A stretch of 64,000 bases of DNA, taken from NCBI RefSeq assembly GCF_017654505.1, contig NC_054538.1:18361912-18425911 (forward strand), read 5' to 3'. The position numbers and the translations under genes were made by a program. This DNA is from Polyodon spathula (lineage: Eukaryota; Chordata; Actinopteri; Acipenseriformes; Polyodontidae). Positions 1-11,400 of this stretch are shown here, one piece after another (position 1 is the stretch's first letter; each line of letters begins with the position of its first letter). Below the pieces are notes generated by a model that saw only the letters and a list, made by a program, of their open reading frames with translations, searched no databases and was not told the DNA's origin.

Positions 1-2
1 AA

Positions 3-229
3 ATCCAACATTCGCAAATATTTAACGAGATAAAATCATTTATGCAGCCTTTTGCAGATACTCTATCTTCGGTCAGTTCTCAACTGTTGGATCTAGATAA
101 AAGGGTGTCTAATATGGAACAGGGAAAACAATCTGCAGCGCTGTCATTAATTCCAGCATTAAATACTGCAGCGCCACCTACAGCTTCTTCTGGTCCAGCC
201 CTAATTTCAACCAGCGAAGCAGATCCTCC
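3..229 (+). pseudogene. DIRS gag, upstream part (open at the window edge)
   Basis: The frame is open from the window edge and includes a Met at 42. It encodes a segment with heptad-like spacing (VSSQLLDLDKRVSNMEQ) that suggests a short coiled coil, followed by an Ala/Ser/Pro-rich linker, as seen in DIRS gag proteins. It is cut at 229 by the Gypsy LTR. The same reading frame resumes at 4892 after the insert and one copy of the 4-bp target duplication, which shows that the two halves were one gene. Confidence 0.75.
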
Positions 230-440
230 TGTAGTAATGTGAATGTGTATGGATATAATGCAGTTCAAGTTATGTCACTAGAGGTCAGTAGCGCCCTACA
301 TACTTACCCTCTACCTAGGATACCATGGGGTCGAGGATGTCCTTAGAAAACACTAATGTGTAGGTTTCAACAGAGATTGTTCTAATAAAGACACTGTGAT
401 TAAAGTTATACTCTTGCATCTTGGATCTCGGGTTATTACA
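230..440 (+). repeat. Gypsy 5' LTR
   Basis: 211 bp, TG...CA ends, with an AATAAA signal near its 3' part (around 392) and a matching copy at 4677-4887. The internal sequence directly after it starts TATGGCGACG. The TGG at 443 would be the usual beginning of a primer-binding site, but I could not assign the tRNA. Confidence 0.93.
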
Positions 441-575
441 TATGGCGACGAGGAAATCAGACAACTTGTCTTAGGTCGTTGAACACGGAGACAACGAAGG
501 AGAAAAGACAAGTGTAGCTACATAGCTTCGGCCAAACCTGCTAACGTTAGCGAGAGCGCTCACAGACAACGGAAC

Positions 576-1160
576 ATGGCTGCCACGGTAGGAACAACCG
601 TGCCGTTTGATAGTCAACTACAGACATGGGAGGAATATTGCGAAGTGAATAAAAAGAGTGCGATTCTCTTAAGTTCGGTAGGAAGCCAAACATATAGTCT
701 GATGAGAAATTTGTTAAACCCAGATAAGCCAGGGGACAAATCGTTTGACGATTTAGTTGAACTGTTGAAAACGCACTACAACCCAAAGCCCAGCGAAATA
801 GTTCAACGCTTTAAATTTAACTCGAGAAACAAACAGGCAAATGAGAGTGTGACTGAATACGTGGCAGTGCTAAGAGAACTGGCTCAACATTGCAACTATG
901 GAGACAGGCTAAAGGAAATGTTACGGGACAGGCTAGTCTGTGGTATAGACGATGATCGTATTTAGTGCAGACTGTTAGCAGAAACCGAGTTAACATTTGA
1001 AAAAGCACTGAAACTTGTTCAGGCATTGGAGAAAGCGAACAAAGACGTTCAGGATTTACAATGGCAAAGCAAAGGAAGCAATGGTGCTAACTGGAAACAT
1101 GCTAGCCAGGCTACAGTGTAAAAGCTAAAAACGTGGAGGGAACCACGAACTGGTGGAACT
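576..1160 (+). pseudogene. Gypsy gag (matrix/capsid-like), with in-frame stops
   Basis: The frame starts with Met at 576. It encodes a retrotransposon gag domain, recognised by the WEEYCEVN start, the repeat-family phrase LLKTHYNPKPSEIVQRFKFNSR and a helical C-terminal part. In-frame stops sit at 963-965 (TAG) and 1119-1121 (TAA). The same frame runs on into the zinc knuckles at 1161, so gag and pol were a single frame. The stops make the product truncated. Confidence 0.85.
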
Positions 1161-2240
1161 ATGAGGGAGTGTTATAGATGCGGTGGTGAGCACATGGCGA
1201 ATGACTGTCGTTTTCTTAAGGAAATGTGTCACAGATGCAAAAAAAAGGGGCACATCAGGAAAGCGTGCAGGGCGAACTCACCTGTGGAGAAAACCAAACC
1301 TAGAGGGGGAGGAAAACAAAAGCAGGGAAAAGTGGAAAAAAAACATGGGGCTCATCACATTAGCGAAAATCCTGAAACAGATGCAAGTGACGGTGAAGAC
1401 GTGTTCATTATGAATAACGTAACAGAGACAAGCATTCCCAAGGTAGCGCCTATCACATTACAGTTAAAAGTGAACAAGTCGGATGTGCAATTTGAGGTTG
1501 ACACGGGGTCCAGTGTTACAATTATGAATGAAACAGAGTACTCCAAACTAAGGAATGGGGCAAAAGTATTTGAGCTAAAGACATGTTCCCTGCATCTCAG
1601 AACCTATACAGGCGAAAGAGTGAAAACATTGGGTACTGCAAACTTAACTGTACAGTACAAAGAGACTGATAAACAGCTTCCAGTAGTAGTAGTGTCTGGC
1701 AAAGGACCAAACCTACTGGGCCGCGGTTGGATTAAGGAGTTGGAATTAAACTGGGGCACTGTAAACCAGATAGGTAGAGACAAAACAACACTCCAAGATG
1801 TGTTGAAGAAACATGAGAATGTATTCAAAGAGGAACTGGGGACATTGCGAGGACCACCGGCTACAATATATGTTGACAAAGAGGCAACACCAAGGTTCTT
1901 TAAGCCAAGACCTGTGCCTTATGCTATGAAACCGAAGGTGGAGGCTGAGCTGGACCGCCTCTTGGGAGACAAAATAATTGAACCAGTGAAATTCTCTGAG
2001 TGGGCAGCTCCCATAGTCCCAGTGCTAAAGCCTGATAACTCTGTGAGGATTTGCGGAGATTACAAACTTACTGTAAATCTGGTGTCCAAACTGGAACAGT
2101 ATCCCATTCCCAGAATTGAAGATCTTTTTGCAAAGCTCTCAGGAGGGGCAAAATTCAGCAAATTGGACATGAGTCATGCCTATCAACAGGTAATATTGGA
2201 TGAGGAATCAAAAAAGTATGTAACTATAAATACACACTAA
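1161..2240 (+). pseudogene. Gypsy nucleocapsid knuckles, aspartic protease and start of reverse transcriptase
   Basis: Two zinc knuckles are visible at once: C4-x2-C7-x3-H11-x4-C16 (one residue shorter than the classic spacing) and C23-x2-C26-x4-H31-x4-C36, counted from the Met at 1161. A retropepsin active site VDTGSS follows at about residue 113, then the RT fingers (KPRPVPYAMKPKVEAELDRL) and the first catalytic block (FSKLDMSHAYQQV). A TAA at 2238-2240 cuts the frame in the middle of the palm domain, and the same frame continues after it. Confidence 0.92.
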
Positions 2241-3362
2241 GGGTTATTTACTGTAAACCGTCTTCCATTCGGGGTTTCATCCAGTCCAGCTATCTTTCAG
2301 AGAATTATGGAGGGTTTGCTGCAGGGAATTCCCCGTGTAGCCATTTACCTGGAGGACATCATGGTGATGGGCAAGAATGATCAGGAGCACCTGCAGGTGC
2401 TAAGCGAGGTACTTCAGAGAGTGGAGGAGGTAGGCCTACGGCTAAAGAGAAGTAAGTGTACCTTTCTGGGAAGTGAGGCTGAGTTTCTGGGTCACAAAGT
2501 GGATGCCACAGGACTACACCCACTTAAGAACAAGGTACAAGCTATCCAAAATGCACCTGCACCTACCAACAAAACAGAGCTTAAGGCTTATTTAGGACTA
2601 TTGAACTATTATAACAGGTTTTTACCTAACCTGTCAACACTGTTGGCTCCACTGCACAAATTGTTGAGAAAAGACACAAAATGGCAATGGAAAAAAGAGC
2701 AGGAGGCTGCTTTTGAGAAATCTAAAAAGCTCATGCAATCCAGAGATATACTTGTGCATTACGACAGTGAGAAAGAGCTGATTCTGTCCTGTGACGCCTC
2801 CCCCTACGGGATAGGCACAGTACTTTCACACCTCATGCCGGATGGGTGGGAGAGACCCATAGGTTTTATGTCAAGAACACTCACATCAGCTGAACGAAAC
2901 TACTCTCAGCTTGATAAAGAGGGACTGGCTGTGATTTTCGGGGTGCAACGGTTTCACAAGTATCTCTATGGTAGAAAGTTCACCATATGCACAGATCATA
3001 AACCGCTTCTTTCACTCTTCAACGAAATGAAGGCTGTGCCACAGATGGTGTCACCGAGGATCCCGAGGTGGGCTGTGACACTGCGGGCGTATGAGTACGT
3101 GATAGTCTACAAGGCGGGTAAGGACCACGGCAACGCAGACGCCTTGAGTCGTGTGCCACTGCCGGACACTTCCCAATCCACAGGTCTGGAAGACAGGGTG
3201 CTGATGATGGAAGACATAGCGATGGTGACTGCAGAGGAGGTGAGAGTGTGGACAGGTAAAGATTCCATACTGTCTAGGGTGAGAGAGTACGTTTTAAGGG
3301 GGTGGCCACAGCAGGGGGAAGGAACAGATTTTAAACCTTATTCTGCTAGAAGACAGAATTGA
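2241..3362 (+). pseudogene. Gypsy reverse transcriptase palm/thumb and RNase H
   Basis: The frame continues from the preceding stop. The RT block reads LPFGVSSSPAIFQRIME and then YLED at 2346-2357, where the family has YLDD: the first catalytic Asp is Glu (GAG at 2352-2354). The RNase H domain follows with CDASPYGIGTVLSH, the family E in SQLDKEGLAV and the TDHKPL block. It stops with TGA at 3360-3362, where a 1-nt-type frameshift moves the coding sequence to another frame. An altered YxDD and an upstream stop make this polymerase inactive by inference. Confidence 0.92.
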
Positions 3363-4490
3363 GTGTGCAAGATGGTTGTGTCTTGTGGGGGGCACGTGTC
3401 ATCATCCCACAGCGAGGACGACAGGCTGTGTTGGAACAGCTGCATCAGTGCCATGCAGGGGTTTCGCGCATGAAGGCTCTGGCCAGAAGTTATTTCTGGT
3501 GGCCCAAACTAGATGAGGAGATAGAGACACGGGTAAAGGCATGTAGCAAGTGTCAGGAACACCGGAAAGCACCAGCCACAGCCCCGCTACATCCCTGGGA
3601 GTGGCCAGACAGACCCTGGAAGCGATTACACATAGATTATGCAGGACCATTTATGAGGCAGATGTTTTTGATACTCATAGATGCTCATTCCAAATGGATG
3701 GATGTTTACCCGGTAACTTCAGCAACATCAGCTGTTACAATTGACTGTTTGCGAAAAAGTTGGCATTGTCCATGTTACATCAGCCCCGTTTCATGCGTCT
3801 TCCAACGGGCTCGCAGAACGAGCCGTTCAAATATTCAAGACGATGATGAAGAAAGGGGGAGAAGGAAGTATGTCAACTAAAGTGTCAAGGGTACTATTCT
3901 GCTATAGGTTAACACCTCAAACTACCACAGGACTCTCCCCAGCAAAGATGTTACTAGGGAGGAAACTTCGGTCTACGCTTGATTTAGTGTATCCCAATTT
4001 AAAGAGAAAAGTGGAACTTAAGCAGAATAAACAAAAGGAACACCACGACAAGCACACAAAGGGGAGGAGTTTTGGAGATGGAGACTCTGTGATGACGAGA
4101 AACTTCAGTTACGGTCCCAAGTGGATACCAGGAGTCATTGCAACAGTGACTGGTCCTGTATCTTTCAAGGTAATGCTGGGAGATGGCAGGATAGTACGCA
4201 GACACATAGATCAGATCCTGTCTAGACAACAGGACAACACCACTGGGTCAGAGGATATTGTGTAGGACACACCTGCAGAGGTTCTACAACCACCAGCTAG
4301 AGTAACCATGCCAGATGAACTTGTTCCAAACAATGCGGACACTGTCTCAGAGCAGCTTGCTTTGAAACCAGAGGAACAAACTGGGAGTTCCCCAAAGGTG
4401 GGCAGGGACAATCAAAGCATGGCACAAGCTGTGCGTCGTTCCCAAAGAACTGTCAAAAAGCCTGGTTACCTGAAGGACTTTGACTTGTAA
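3359..4490 (+). pseudogene. Gypsy integrase with deleted catalytic core segment
   Basis: The HHCC zinc domain is present (HQCHAGVSRMKALARSYFWW...CSKCQEHR) and the core starts with the first Asp (HIDYAGP). At about 3742 the sequence jumps from VTSATSAVTI to VCEKVGIVHVTSAPFHASSNGLAER and changes frame. The stretch that should hold the second catalytic Asp (DNGPAF-like block) is missing, while the third catalytic Glu is retained (NGLAER). The C-terminal part runs to 4490 through one more in-frame stop at 4263-4265. Confidence 0.9.
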
Positions 4491-4660
4491 ATAAAAAAAA
4501 TTTAAAAAAAGTTTGAAATTCAATGTTTATGTACAGTTAAGGATGGACTATTGTGTGTAGTTGTTGTTACAGCAATAGTTCAGAGGCATCTAGTGTATTA
4601 GTGTTACATTTTGTTTATAACTGTGTTTAAACTATTTCCAAATTTTAGAGAAGCTGAAAT

Positions 4661-4676
4661 CTTAAGGGGAGGAGAA
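4661..4676 (+). other. polypurine tract of the Gypsy element
   Basis: A purine run AAGGGGAGGAGAA lies directly against the 3' LTR start. This is the position and composition of the plus-strand primer of LTR retrotransposons. Confidence 0.8.
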
Positions 4677-4887
4677 TGTAGTAATGTGAATGTGTATGGA
4701 TATAATGCAGTTCAAGTTATGCCACTAGAGGTCAGTAGCGCCCTACATACTTACCCTCTACCTAGGATACCGTGGGGTCGAGGATGTCCATAGAAAACAC
4801 TAATGTGTAGGTTTCAACAGAGATTGTTCTAATAAAGACACTGTGATTAAAGTTATACTCTTGCATCTTGGATCTCGGGTTATTACA
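4677..4887 (+). repeat. Gypsy 3' LTR
   Basis: 211 bp, with three substitutions against the 5' LTR (in GTTATGTCACT, GATACCATGG and TGTCCTTAG of the left copy). It is followed by the target duplication CTCC at 4888-4891. Confidence 0.93.
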
Positions 4888-4891
4888 CTCC

Positions 4892-5702
4892 AATATACAA
4901 CCTCGCTACTGCCTGTACATACGGATCCTCCTCTCCAACTATTGTTAGACGTCACACTATATCTCCACAAATCAGACGTAACATTCTCGAAGGTAAGGAC
5001 ATTAATCTTGTTTCACTATTAATGACAACTTCGGAATTCTTGGACCATAGAGTAGTGGATTGCGGAGATTTGGCAGTAACTCTAAAATCCAGAGATCCCA
5101 GACAGTTTAAAAATCTTACATTAGGGGAATTTGTCCTTGCGTTCTCCATATTCAGAGATGTGTTCTGCTCGGTATATCCTAACCGCAGAGCTGAATTGGA
5201 CTCATACGAATACTACATCGTGGAGCTGTCTGTCAGATACGGAGGGACTATGTTTTTTGAGTATCATAAAGCATTCTCTGCAAAAGCAGCAGCAATATTG
5301 GCAGCAGATAATTACATCATCAATTGGGCATAACCTGACCCAGATCTATTTAACAGAATTTTTGGTGGTTTAAGAGCTAACACATGTGGGGTCTGTGCTT
5401 CAACAGCTCACTCAACATCCCTCTGCCCTAAAGCTGCAATTGCATCAACTTCTAAAGCACCTGGTTTCACCGCTAATTCATACAGGTCTTCAGTACCTAA
5501 TCCTAAACATTCTTCAACTCCCCTAGATCAATCCACAAGGAAAGACAAATACGGGCGCAGTATTAGATTTTCAGGAGGAAGACAAATCTGCAACAATTTC
5601 AATACTGGCTTCTGCTCGAATAGGCAATGCAATTTTATCCACATGTGCAGCAGTTGCGGAGACGCTCACGCTAATACAATCTGCCCTTTAAAACGCAAGT
5701 GA
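4892..5702 (+). pseudogene. DIRS gag, downstream part with cysteine-rich tail
   Basis: The frame continues from the segment at 3-229. The conserved DIRS gag core is seen (FLDHRVVDCGDLAV, LTLGEFVLAFSIFRDVFCSVYP, KAFSAKAAAIL), then an in-frame TAA at 5331-5333. The same frame continues into ANTCGVCAS and the terminal Cys/His cluster ICNNFNTGFC...CNFIHMC...CGDAHANTICP, ending TGA at 5700-5702. Such clusters bind nucleic acid in retroelement gag. A single nonsense codon separates the core from the zinc-binding tail. Confidence 0.82.
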
Positions 5703-5711
5703 CTTTCCCCG

Positions 5712-6690
5712 ATGCTCACAGTCTTTACTCCTATAAACATCCCGGCATTATCAAGTAAATTACAGAATCATCCCGACAGTAATTTAATCAATTACCTGAT
5801 CGACGGATTAAAAAAAAAAAAAAAGTTTTTAAACCGGTCTGACTCAAATTCCTTCAGCGTTCAAAAGCAAAAATCTTTATTCAGCGACTCAAGAACCACA
5901 ATTAGTGCAATCTTTCATCAAAAAAGAAATTATAAAAGGACTGATAGTCGGTCCATTTTAGCTCCTCCTTTTCCAGTATGGAATTAATCCTATCGCCATT
6001 GCCACGAGGAAAATGTCAGGAAAAAAGCCTCTCATTACTGATTTATCAGCACCACGGGGGTCAAGCACCAGCAGCATTAACTCATTAATTCCCCAAGATC
6101 AATTTTCCCTGCATTACATCACTATGGCAGACGCAATACATTCAATTAAATTAGCAGGTCGTGGTTCCTGGTTAGCAAAAGCAGATATATCAGACGCATT
6201 TAAAGTAATGCAAATCCATCCATCTCTCTGTCACCTGTTTGGTATATGCTGGCATGGAAGTTTTATTTTTCCACCCAATTGAATTTCAGCTGCCACAGCA
6301 GCCTGAAGATATTTGATACCCTGTCGGAAGCACAATGCTGGATTCTTCTTAATGTTTATCATGTCCCATTCTTGCGAAGATTTTTATTTATTTTTTTTTT
6401 TTTTTTTTTAGCTATAGTAATTTCTCCTCCTTCAGATGCACCAGCAGAAGGGATTTCCAATCTTAAAAGCTTATTTTCTGAAGTTGGCGTTCTGCTTTCA
6501 AAAGAGAAATCAATCAGCCCCCTTCATTCTTTGGAATTCCTTGGAATCATTCTAGATACAGAAAAGTTTGAAGCTAGCCTGCCTGAGTCTAAACTTAACC
6601 ATATTCGTTTGCTCATTGAGGATGATTTTCAGATCAGTAAAACAATTAAAAAAACAGGCACTGCTTTCATTGCTGGGTTATTTTAACTTT
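5712..6690 (+). pseudogene. DIRS reverse transcriptase, eroded
   Basis: Fragments in several frames recall DIRS RT: the N-terminal segment with HPDSNLINYLIDGL, a palm start DLSAPRGSSTSSINSLIP and the block WLAKADISDAFKVMQIHP, which contains the first catalytic Asp, and a thumb-like part LEFLGIILDTEKFEASLPESKL. Where the second catalytic YLDD block should stand (about 6360-6410) a long T run has expanded and only a CED-like remnant is readable. Frameshifts lie near 5815 (A run), near 5990 and near 6285. Confidence 0.75.
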
Positions 6691-6847
6691 GCAATATGTA
6701 TCATTCCACAGGGGAGGACGTTTATATCTCGACTGCTAGCGCTGGCATCAACAGCAAAAAATCTGGACTCCTATATAAATATCTCCTCAGAAGCTAGGAA
6801 AGACATTAAAATGTGGTCTGCACTTATTCAGCACTGGAACGGTCTCT

Positions 6848-7339
6848 ATGTTTTATGATGATTTCATTTCAGCTCCACACGATATGGCTTTATTTACTGA
6901 TGCCTCATCTCTGGGATTCGGAGGTCTATTTAACAATCAATGGTTTTGCAGTACATGGCCTGAGGAAATCGAAAACATATCTCCTCATCTAAAATCCACA
7001 GCTCTGCTAGAGATATACCCAATAGTAGCAGCTGCCCAGCTATGGGGTCATCTTTGGTCTAAGAAATCAATACTATTTTACTGTGATAATTCAACTACAG
7101 TGCATATTATAAATAAAGGACGTTTCTCTTCCCCTCTTATCATGCAATTGCTGCGGCGGCTAGTATGGATTTCAGTCTCTAATAATTTCCTAATACAAGC
7201 TCGCCACCTACCGGGCATTTTTAATAATGCAGCTGATGCTCTTTCTCGTTTACAAATTTCCAAATTTCACAGTTTGCTGCCCACAGCTTTGCAATATCCA
7301 GCAGCAACGCCACAGTTCAATCAGCTGATTTTCAACTAA
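6848..7339 (+). pseudogene. DIRS RNase H domain
   Basis: The frame reads ALFTDASSLGFGG (first catalytic Asp), a Glu in TALLEIYPIVAAA, Asp in FYCDNSTTVHIINKG and a final Asp in NAADALSRLQ. These are the four acidic positions of the RNase H fold in DIRS and related elements. This stretch is open over its whole length and is the best preserved part of the element. Confidence 0.85.
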
Positions 7340-7380
7340 ATCCAACTATTAATAAACTTCTTAATTCAGCTCAAGATTAC

Positions 7381-8250
7381 ATGGCATCAGCACTTGCCCC
7401 ATCTACCAGATCCTCGTACTCTACAGGTTGGGCATGTTATGTAACTTTTTGTTTACAAAGCAGGATTAATCCTACTCCATTCAACCAGGACTGGATCATG
7501 GCGTTCATAGTGCATGCAAAGGACTCTCTACATCTGGCACCAGCTACAATCAGACTATATTTGTCAGGAATTCAGCATCAATTTCGCTTGATGTCCATCA
7601 ATTCCCCAACTCTATTATCAATTCCAGCGGTTCGTCTCCTTTTACGAGGAATTTCCAAGTGCTCTCCGGCTCCTTCTTCTGCTCGCCTGCCTATTTCTAT
7701 AGACTTTCTCAGTAACTTGATTTCAATTCTGCGCCATGGCTGTTTTTCTCCATTTGATGATTTAACTATGGAAGTCACATGTCTATCTGCATTTTTCGGC
7801 TTTTTGAGATGTTCTGAATATACAGTACCTTCTATTGCCAGCTTTCCTACCCTCGGTATCCGCTGCAGTGACCTCAAGCTCATCCCAGATTCTCATTTCA
7901 TGCATTTCAAAAACAGATCAACTGCAGCAAGGACAATGTATTCAGCTTTCTAAGATCAACTCTCCTCTGTGTGCCTTCACTTCCATGTTGAAGTACATTG
8001 CAGAACGCAGGCCATTTCATCCTCCGACCCTTTGTGTATCAATTCAAGCCGGTCCATTGTATCAAGGCATTGGTTTTCAACACACCTTTCCACCGTGGTG
8101 TCCAGAGCAGGTCTTCCTTCGCAATTCTACACTCCTCATTCATTTAGAATAGCGGCAGCTACTTCAGCTGCAAAAGCCAACATTAACCAGCACTTAATTA
8201 AAAATATGGGGCGCTGGACTTCATCCGTAGTCGAAACTTATATTCGTTGA
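7381..8250 (+). pseudogene. DIRS tyrosine recombinase
   Basis: The N-terminal part reads ALAPSTRSSYSTGWACYVTFC, typical of the SAM-like DNA-binding domain of DIRS recombinases. The first catalytic Arg is in FFGFLRCSEY. After a frameshift near 7910-7950 the C-terminal box HSFRIAAATSAA gives the HxxR motif, MGRW follows, and the nucleophilic Tyr is probably that of VETYIR just before the stop near 8250. DIRS elements use this enzyme to integrate circular DNA. The frameshift makes this copy inactive. Confidence 0.83.
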
Positions 8251-8343
8251 TCATCTGAAATATCCTCCGCACATCAGTCTATTGCTAGTATGTCCGGAGT
8301 GGGGACGACCTTTCTGCCTGAGCCACCAAAGATTTCCCCCTAA

Positions 8344-9040
8344 AAAATAAAATTAAAAGGGTTTTTTTCTTTCCACTGTGCAGAGGGTCTTCACATAGTC
8401 ATTAGGGTACAGTATACTGACCCCTTTGTCACGTTAAGTGTTTGTGTTCTTTCGTCTAAATGTTTTCTCTTTTCTTCTTTCTTATGCATTGGCGGTTCTC
8501 TCTTTTTTCTTCTTCACGTTGCGTCAGCGGGGAGCCGGGGGTCCATCTTTTGGGGGGTTAGTGACTCCACTTTCTCCAACCCTTTGTTAAGTTCTGCTTC
8601 ATTTACCTCATAGAGGAGGGTTCTCCATGAGTCAGAGAGGACCCCCGGGCCAAACCCTTCCATCTACATGTATGTTTCTTTTGGAAGTCTGATGCCTCTA
8701 TGTGAGGGTCCCCATGCGGTGGCATCCCTCATGTTTGTCGGGTCTCCTCAAAGACGGTGGCCCCCCTCCTGTTTGTCGGGTCTCCTCAGCGATGGAACCT
8801 CCCTGCTGTATATGTTGGGTCAGGAACAGCCGGAACCTCTTTTGTATTAACAACACCAACTCATGTTTTCCTTTCCGGTTCGCGAGCCTCTTCGTATGTC
8901 GGGTCACCTCAAAGACGGTGGCCCCCCTCCTGTTTATCGTGTCTATCGATCAAGTAAGTGTTGGGCCTTAAAGAGGCGGAACCCCTCTCTCCATGTGTAT
9001 ATGTTTACTAACTCTGTCAATAAACACTATCAGGGGCCAT
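8344..9040 (+). repeat. DIRS 3' terminal region with short direct repeats
   Basis: Non-coding GC-richer sequence follows the recombinase. A unit like TGTCGGGTCTCCTCAAAGAC plus GGTGGCC is repeated: near 8736 (with the partial copy TGTCGGGTCTCCTCAGCGATGG near 8777) and near 8900. DIRS ends carry split repeats and an internal complementary region. I could not match them here because the other end is outside the window. Confidence 0.5.
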
Positions 9041-10027
9041 AGCTCCGCCCCATGAATTAAACAAAAAGGGACAAATGAACAGTACTTTTGTTCCAATACA
9101 GTCAAACTTTTAATTTAACTTAAAGAAACTAAAATTGGTAGTAATACAGAATATTGTGCTGTATTTTCTGCAAATCTGCACAGCAACAATAAAGAGGTAA
9201 TATAATAACACCAAATTTTATAAAAATAAATTGATATAATCCAATTAAAAAGACCAATTCTGCTAGAGTAAACCTTACTAAGTGTTTAAATCACCAGCAA
9301 AATCTTTGTGTTGAAAAGAGATTAAATGTATCAAAACCCTGTGGAGTTGAAAGTTTTGGCAAAGAACATCACTGGGACTCTCAATGTGTCTGCCTCTGCT
9401 TCAGTCAGTGACTTACTTCTTGTTGCTTAGCAACCCTGACACGTAGATGCTTACAAAGCATGCAGAAGAAATGTGTGGGGGCTTGAAGCCTTCTTAAATC
9501 ATAGACATTGGCATTCCAGTTGCACTGGAACATTTGGATACCAACCATTAAATAAGGTTCATGGCTGGATATTTTATTATGAATGCTCAGTTTCACAGAT
9601 ACCACTCACACTAAGATGAGTGCGGCTACAATATAAAGTATGGCTGTAGGGAGCCATGAGATTAAATATTAAATCAATATTGTACATAAAATTACTAGGT
9701 AGCTCCAATACAAAATCTTGCCAAAATGTATTCAGGCTATATATTAAAAAAAAAAAAACAAGCCATACCCACAAATTACTTGAGAATGAGTGTTTGTTAA
9801 CTCTCAAATCCATTGAGACACCTCAGGCCAAATAGGGTTTAATTTCCACACCCAGAAATACAATAAAGCCAGGAAATTCTAAATGGTTCTTAACATTCAG
9901 ATATCACTGAGAATTTCTCAGATAATCAAAGTGTAACCTTCTGCCAAAGGTGTACATTTGTAAAACCATCTCACTATACAACAAAAGAAAAGCACAGACT
10001 TGAAATAAATATTAAACTAACAAAATA
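9041..10027. other. non-coding stretch, no gene seen
   Basis: AT-rich sequence without an ORF of recognisable family or a clear repeat boundary. It lies in the FMN2 intron or downstream region next to a Tc1-like element. Confidence 0.5.
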
Positions 10028-10206
10028 TACAGTACCAGTCAAAAGTTTGAGTACACTTGCTGGAAACTAGTTTTTTTTTCATGATTGACAATGTTTTACG
10101 TTGTGTATGTTTCTGTAAATACTTGAAAATGAAAACACATGTTACTATATACAAAACAAAACATAAGGAGTATCAAAGCAATGTTCAAGAAAATTGAAAA
10201 TTGTCT

Positions 10207-11250
10207 CTAAATCTTGGATTCCTCAAAACAGCCACCCTTTGCCTTAATAACAGCCTCACAAACACGAGGCATTCGGTTAACAAGTTTCAGCAGGAAATCA
10301 CCCGACATGTCTTCCCAGCTCTTCTGCAGCAATTCCCAGAAATGTAGGGCACTTGTGGGTAGCTTTGCTTTGACTCTTCTGTCCAGTTCTTCCCATACAA
10401 GTTCTATGGGATTGAGGTCTGGAGACTGGGCAGGCCAGGTCATTAGATTGAGTTGTCCTTCACTTTCCTTCTTTGCCAGATAGTTCTTGCACAACTTTGA
10501 GGTTTCGGGTCTTTATCTTGCTGAAGAATGAAGGACTGCCCAACTAGCCGTAATCCTGATGGAATGGCATGCCTCTGAAGTATGCTATGATAGACATGCT
10601 GGTTGAGCTTGCCATGGACTTGGTAAAGATCACCAACTCTGTCACCAGCAAAGCAGTCCCAGGCCGTGACACTGCCTCCTCCATGCTTGACAGTGGAAAC
10701 CACACATGCAGAACTCATGCGCTCACCCTCTCTGCATCTTACAGATACTCGGCGGTTGGATCCAAATATTTCAAATTTTGACTCATAGGTCCATAAGACC
10801 GACTTCCACTCCTCAAACGTCCAGTTTCTGTGTTTTTTGGTTCAGGCAAGTCTCTTCCTCTTATTCTGCGCTCTTTAACAATGGTTTCTTTGTAGCTATT
10901 CTTCCAGTTAGGCCAGCTTCACACAATCTCCTCTGAACAGTTGATGTTGAAACATCTGTACTTCTAGTAGCATTTAGCTGAGCTTGTATTTCAGGGGCAG
11001 CTAATCGCCGGTTTCGCAGACTTGTGACTCAGATGAACTTGTTCTCTGATTCTGAGGTCACCCTTGGCCTGCCTGACCTTGTTCAGTCCTCATGAGTGTC
11101 AGTTTCTTCAAATCGTTTGATGGTCTTGGCCACAGCAGTTATAGACACTTGCAAAGTTCTTGCAATTTGTCTTAAAGATTTACCTTCATTTCTTAAAGTA
11201 ATTACAGTCTTTTTTCTTTGCTTAACTGAGCGTATTTTGACATTTTCTGC
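10207..11250 (-). pseudogene. Tc1-like transposase relic
   Basis: Read on the minus strand, the N-terminal helix-turn-helix appears near 11250-11080 (TLRNEGKSLRQIARTLQVS, then TAVAKTIKRF), followed by the GRPRVTSE linker and a second HTH (NATRSTDVSTSTVQRRL). In the C-terminal half there is VKHGGGSVTAWDCF, a QQDKDPKP variant of the second catalytic block and PDLNPIELVWEEL with the third catalytic residue. Stops and frameshifts occur throughout, so the protein is dead. The family uses a DDE enzyme to cut at TA. Confidence 0.88.
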
Positions 11251-11400
11251 TCCTTTACATTCAGAAATGACAAACTTGTGCCTATGCTACCTATATTTAT
11301 AGTAATCACAGACCCTCACCTGTTAACAATAATTCATGACAAAAGGTTAATTAGGTAACATGCTAGTTAACTCAGAGAACATCTAACAAAGACACTTTTA

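Larger units (their letters stand above)
230..4887 (+). mobile_element. Gypsy (Ty3-like) LTR retrotransposon, nested in DIRS
   Basis: Two 211-bp direct repeats starting TGTAGTAATG and ending GTTATTACA bound the element. Flanking 4-bp target duplications CTCC lie at 226-229 and 4888-4891. The inside holds gag with two CCHC knuckles, an aspartic protease (VDTGSS), a reverse transcriptase, an RNase H and then an integrase, the Gypsy domain order. The LTRs differ at about 3 of 211 sites, so the insertion is fairly young. The coding region nevertheless has several stops, a frameshift and an internal deletion. Confidence 0.95.
1..9040 (+). mobile_element. DIRS-type tyrosine-recombinase retrotransposon, 5' end outside window, split by a Gypsy insertion
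   Basis: Read on the plus strand, the segment gives in order a DIRS-like gag with a cysteine-rich tail, a reverse transcriptase, an RNase H and a tyrosine recombinase, the gene order of DIRS retroelements (which use a YR instead of an integrase). All four regions carry stops or frameshifts. The gag frame is cut at 229/4892 by a Gypsy element. The distal edge is set by repeated GC-rich sequence ending near 9040 and is approximate; the proximal end is beyond the window. Confidence 0.85.
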
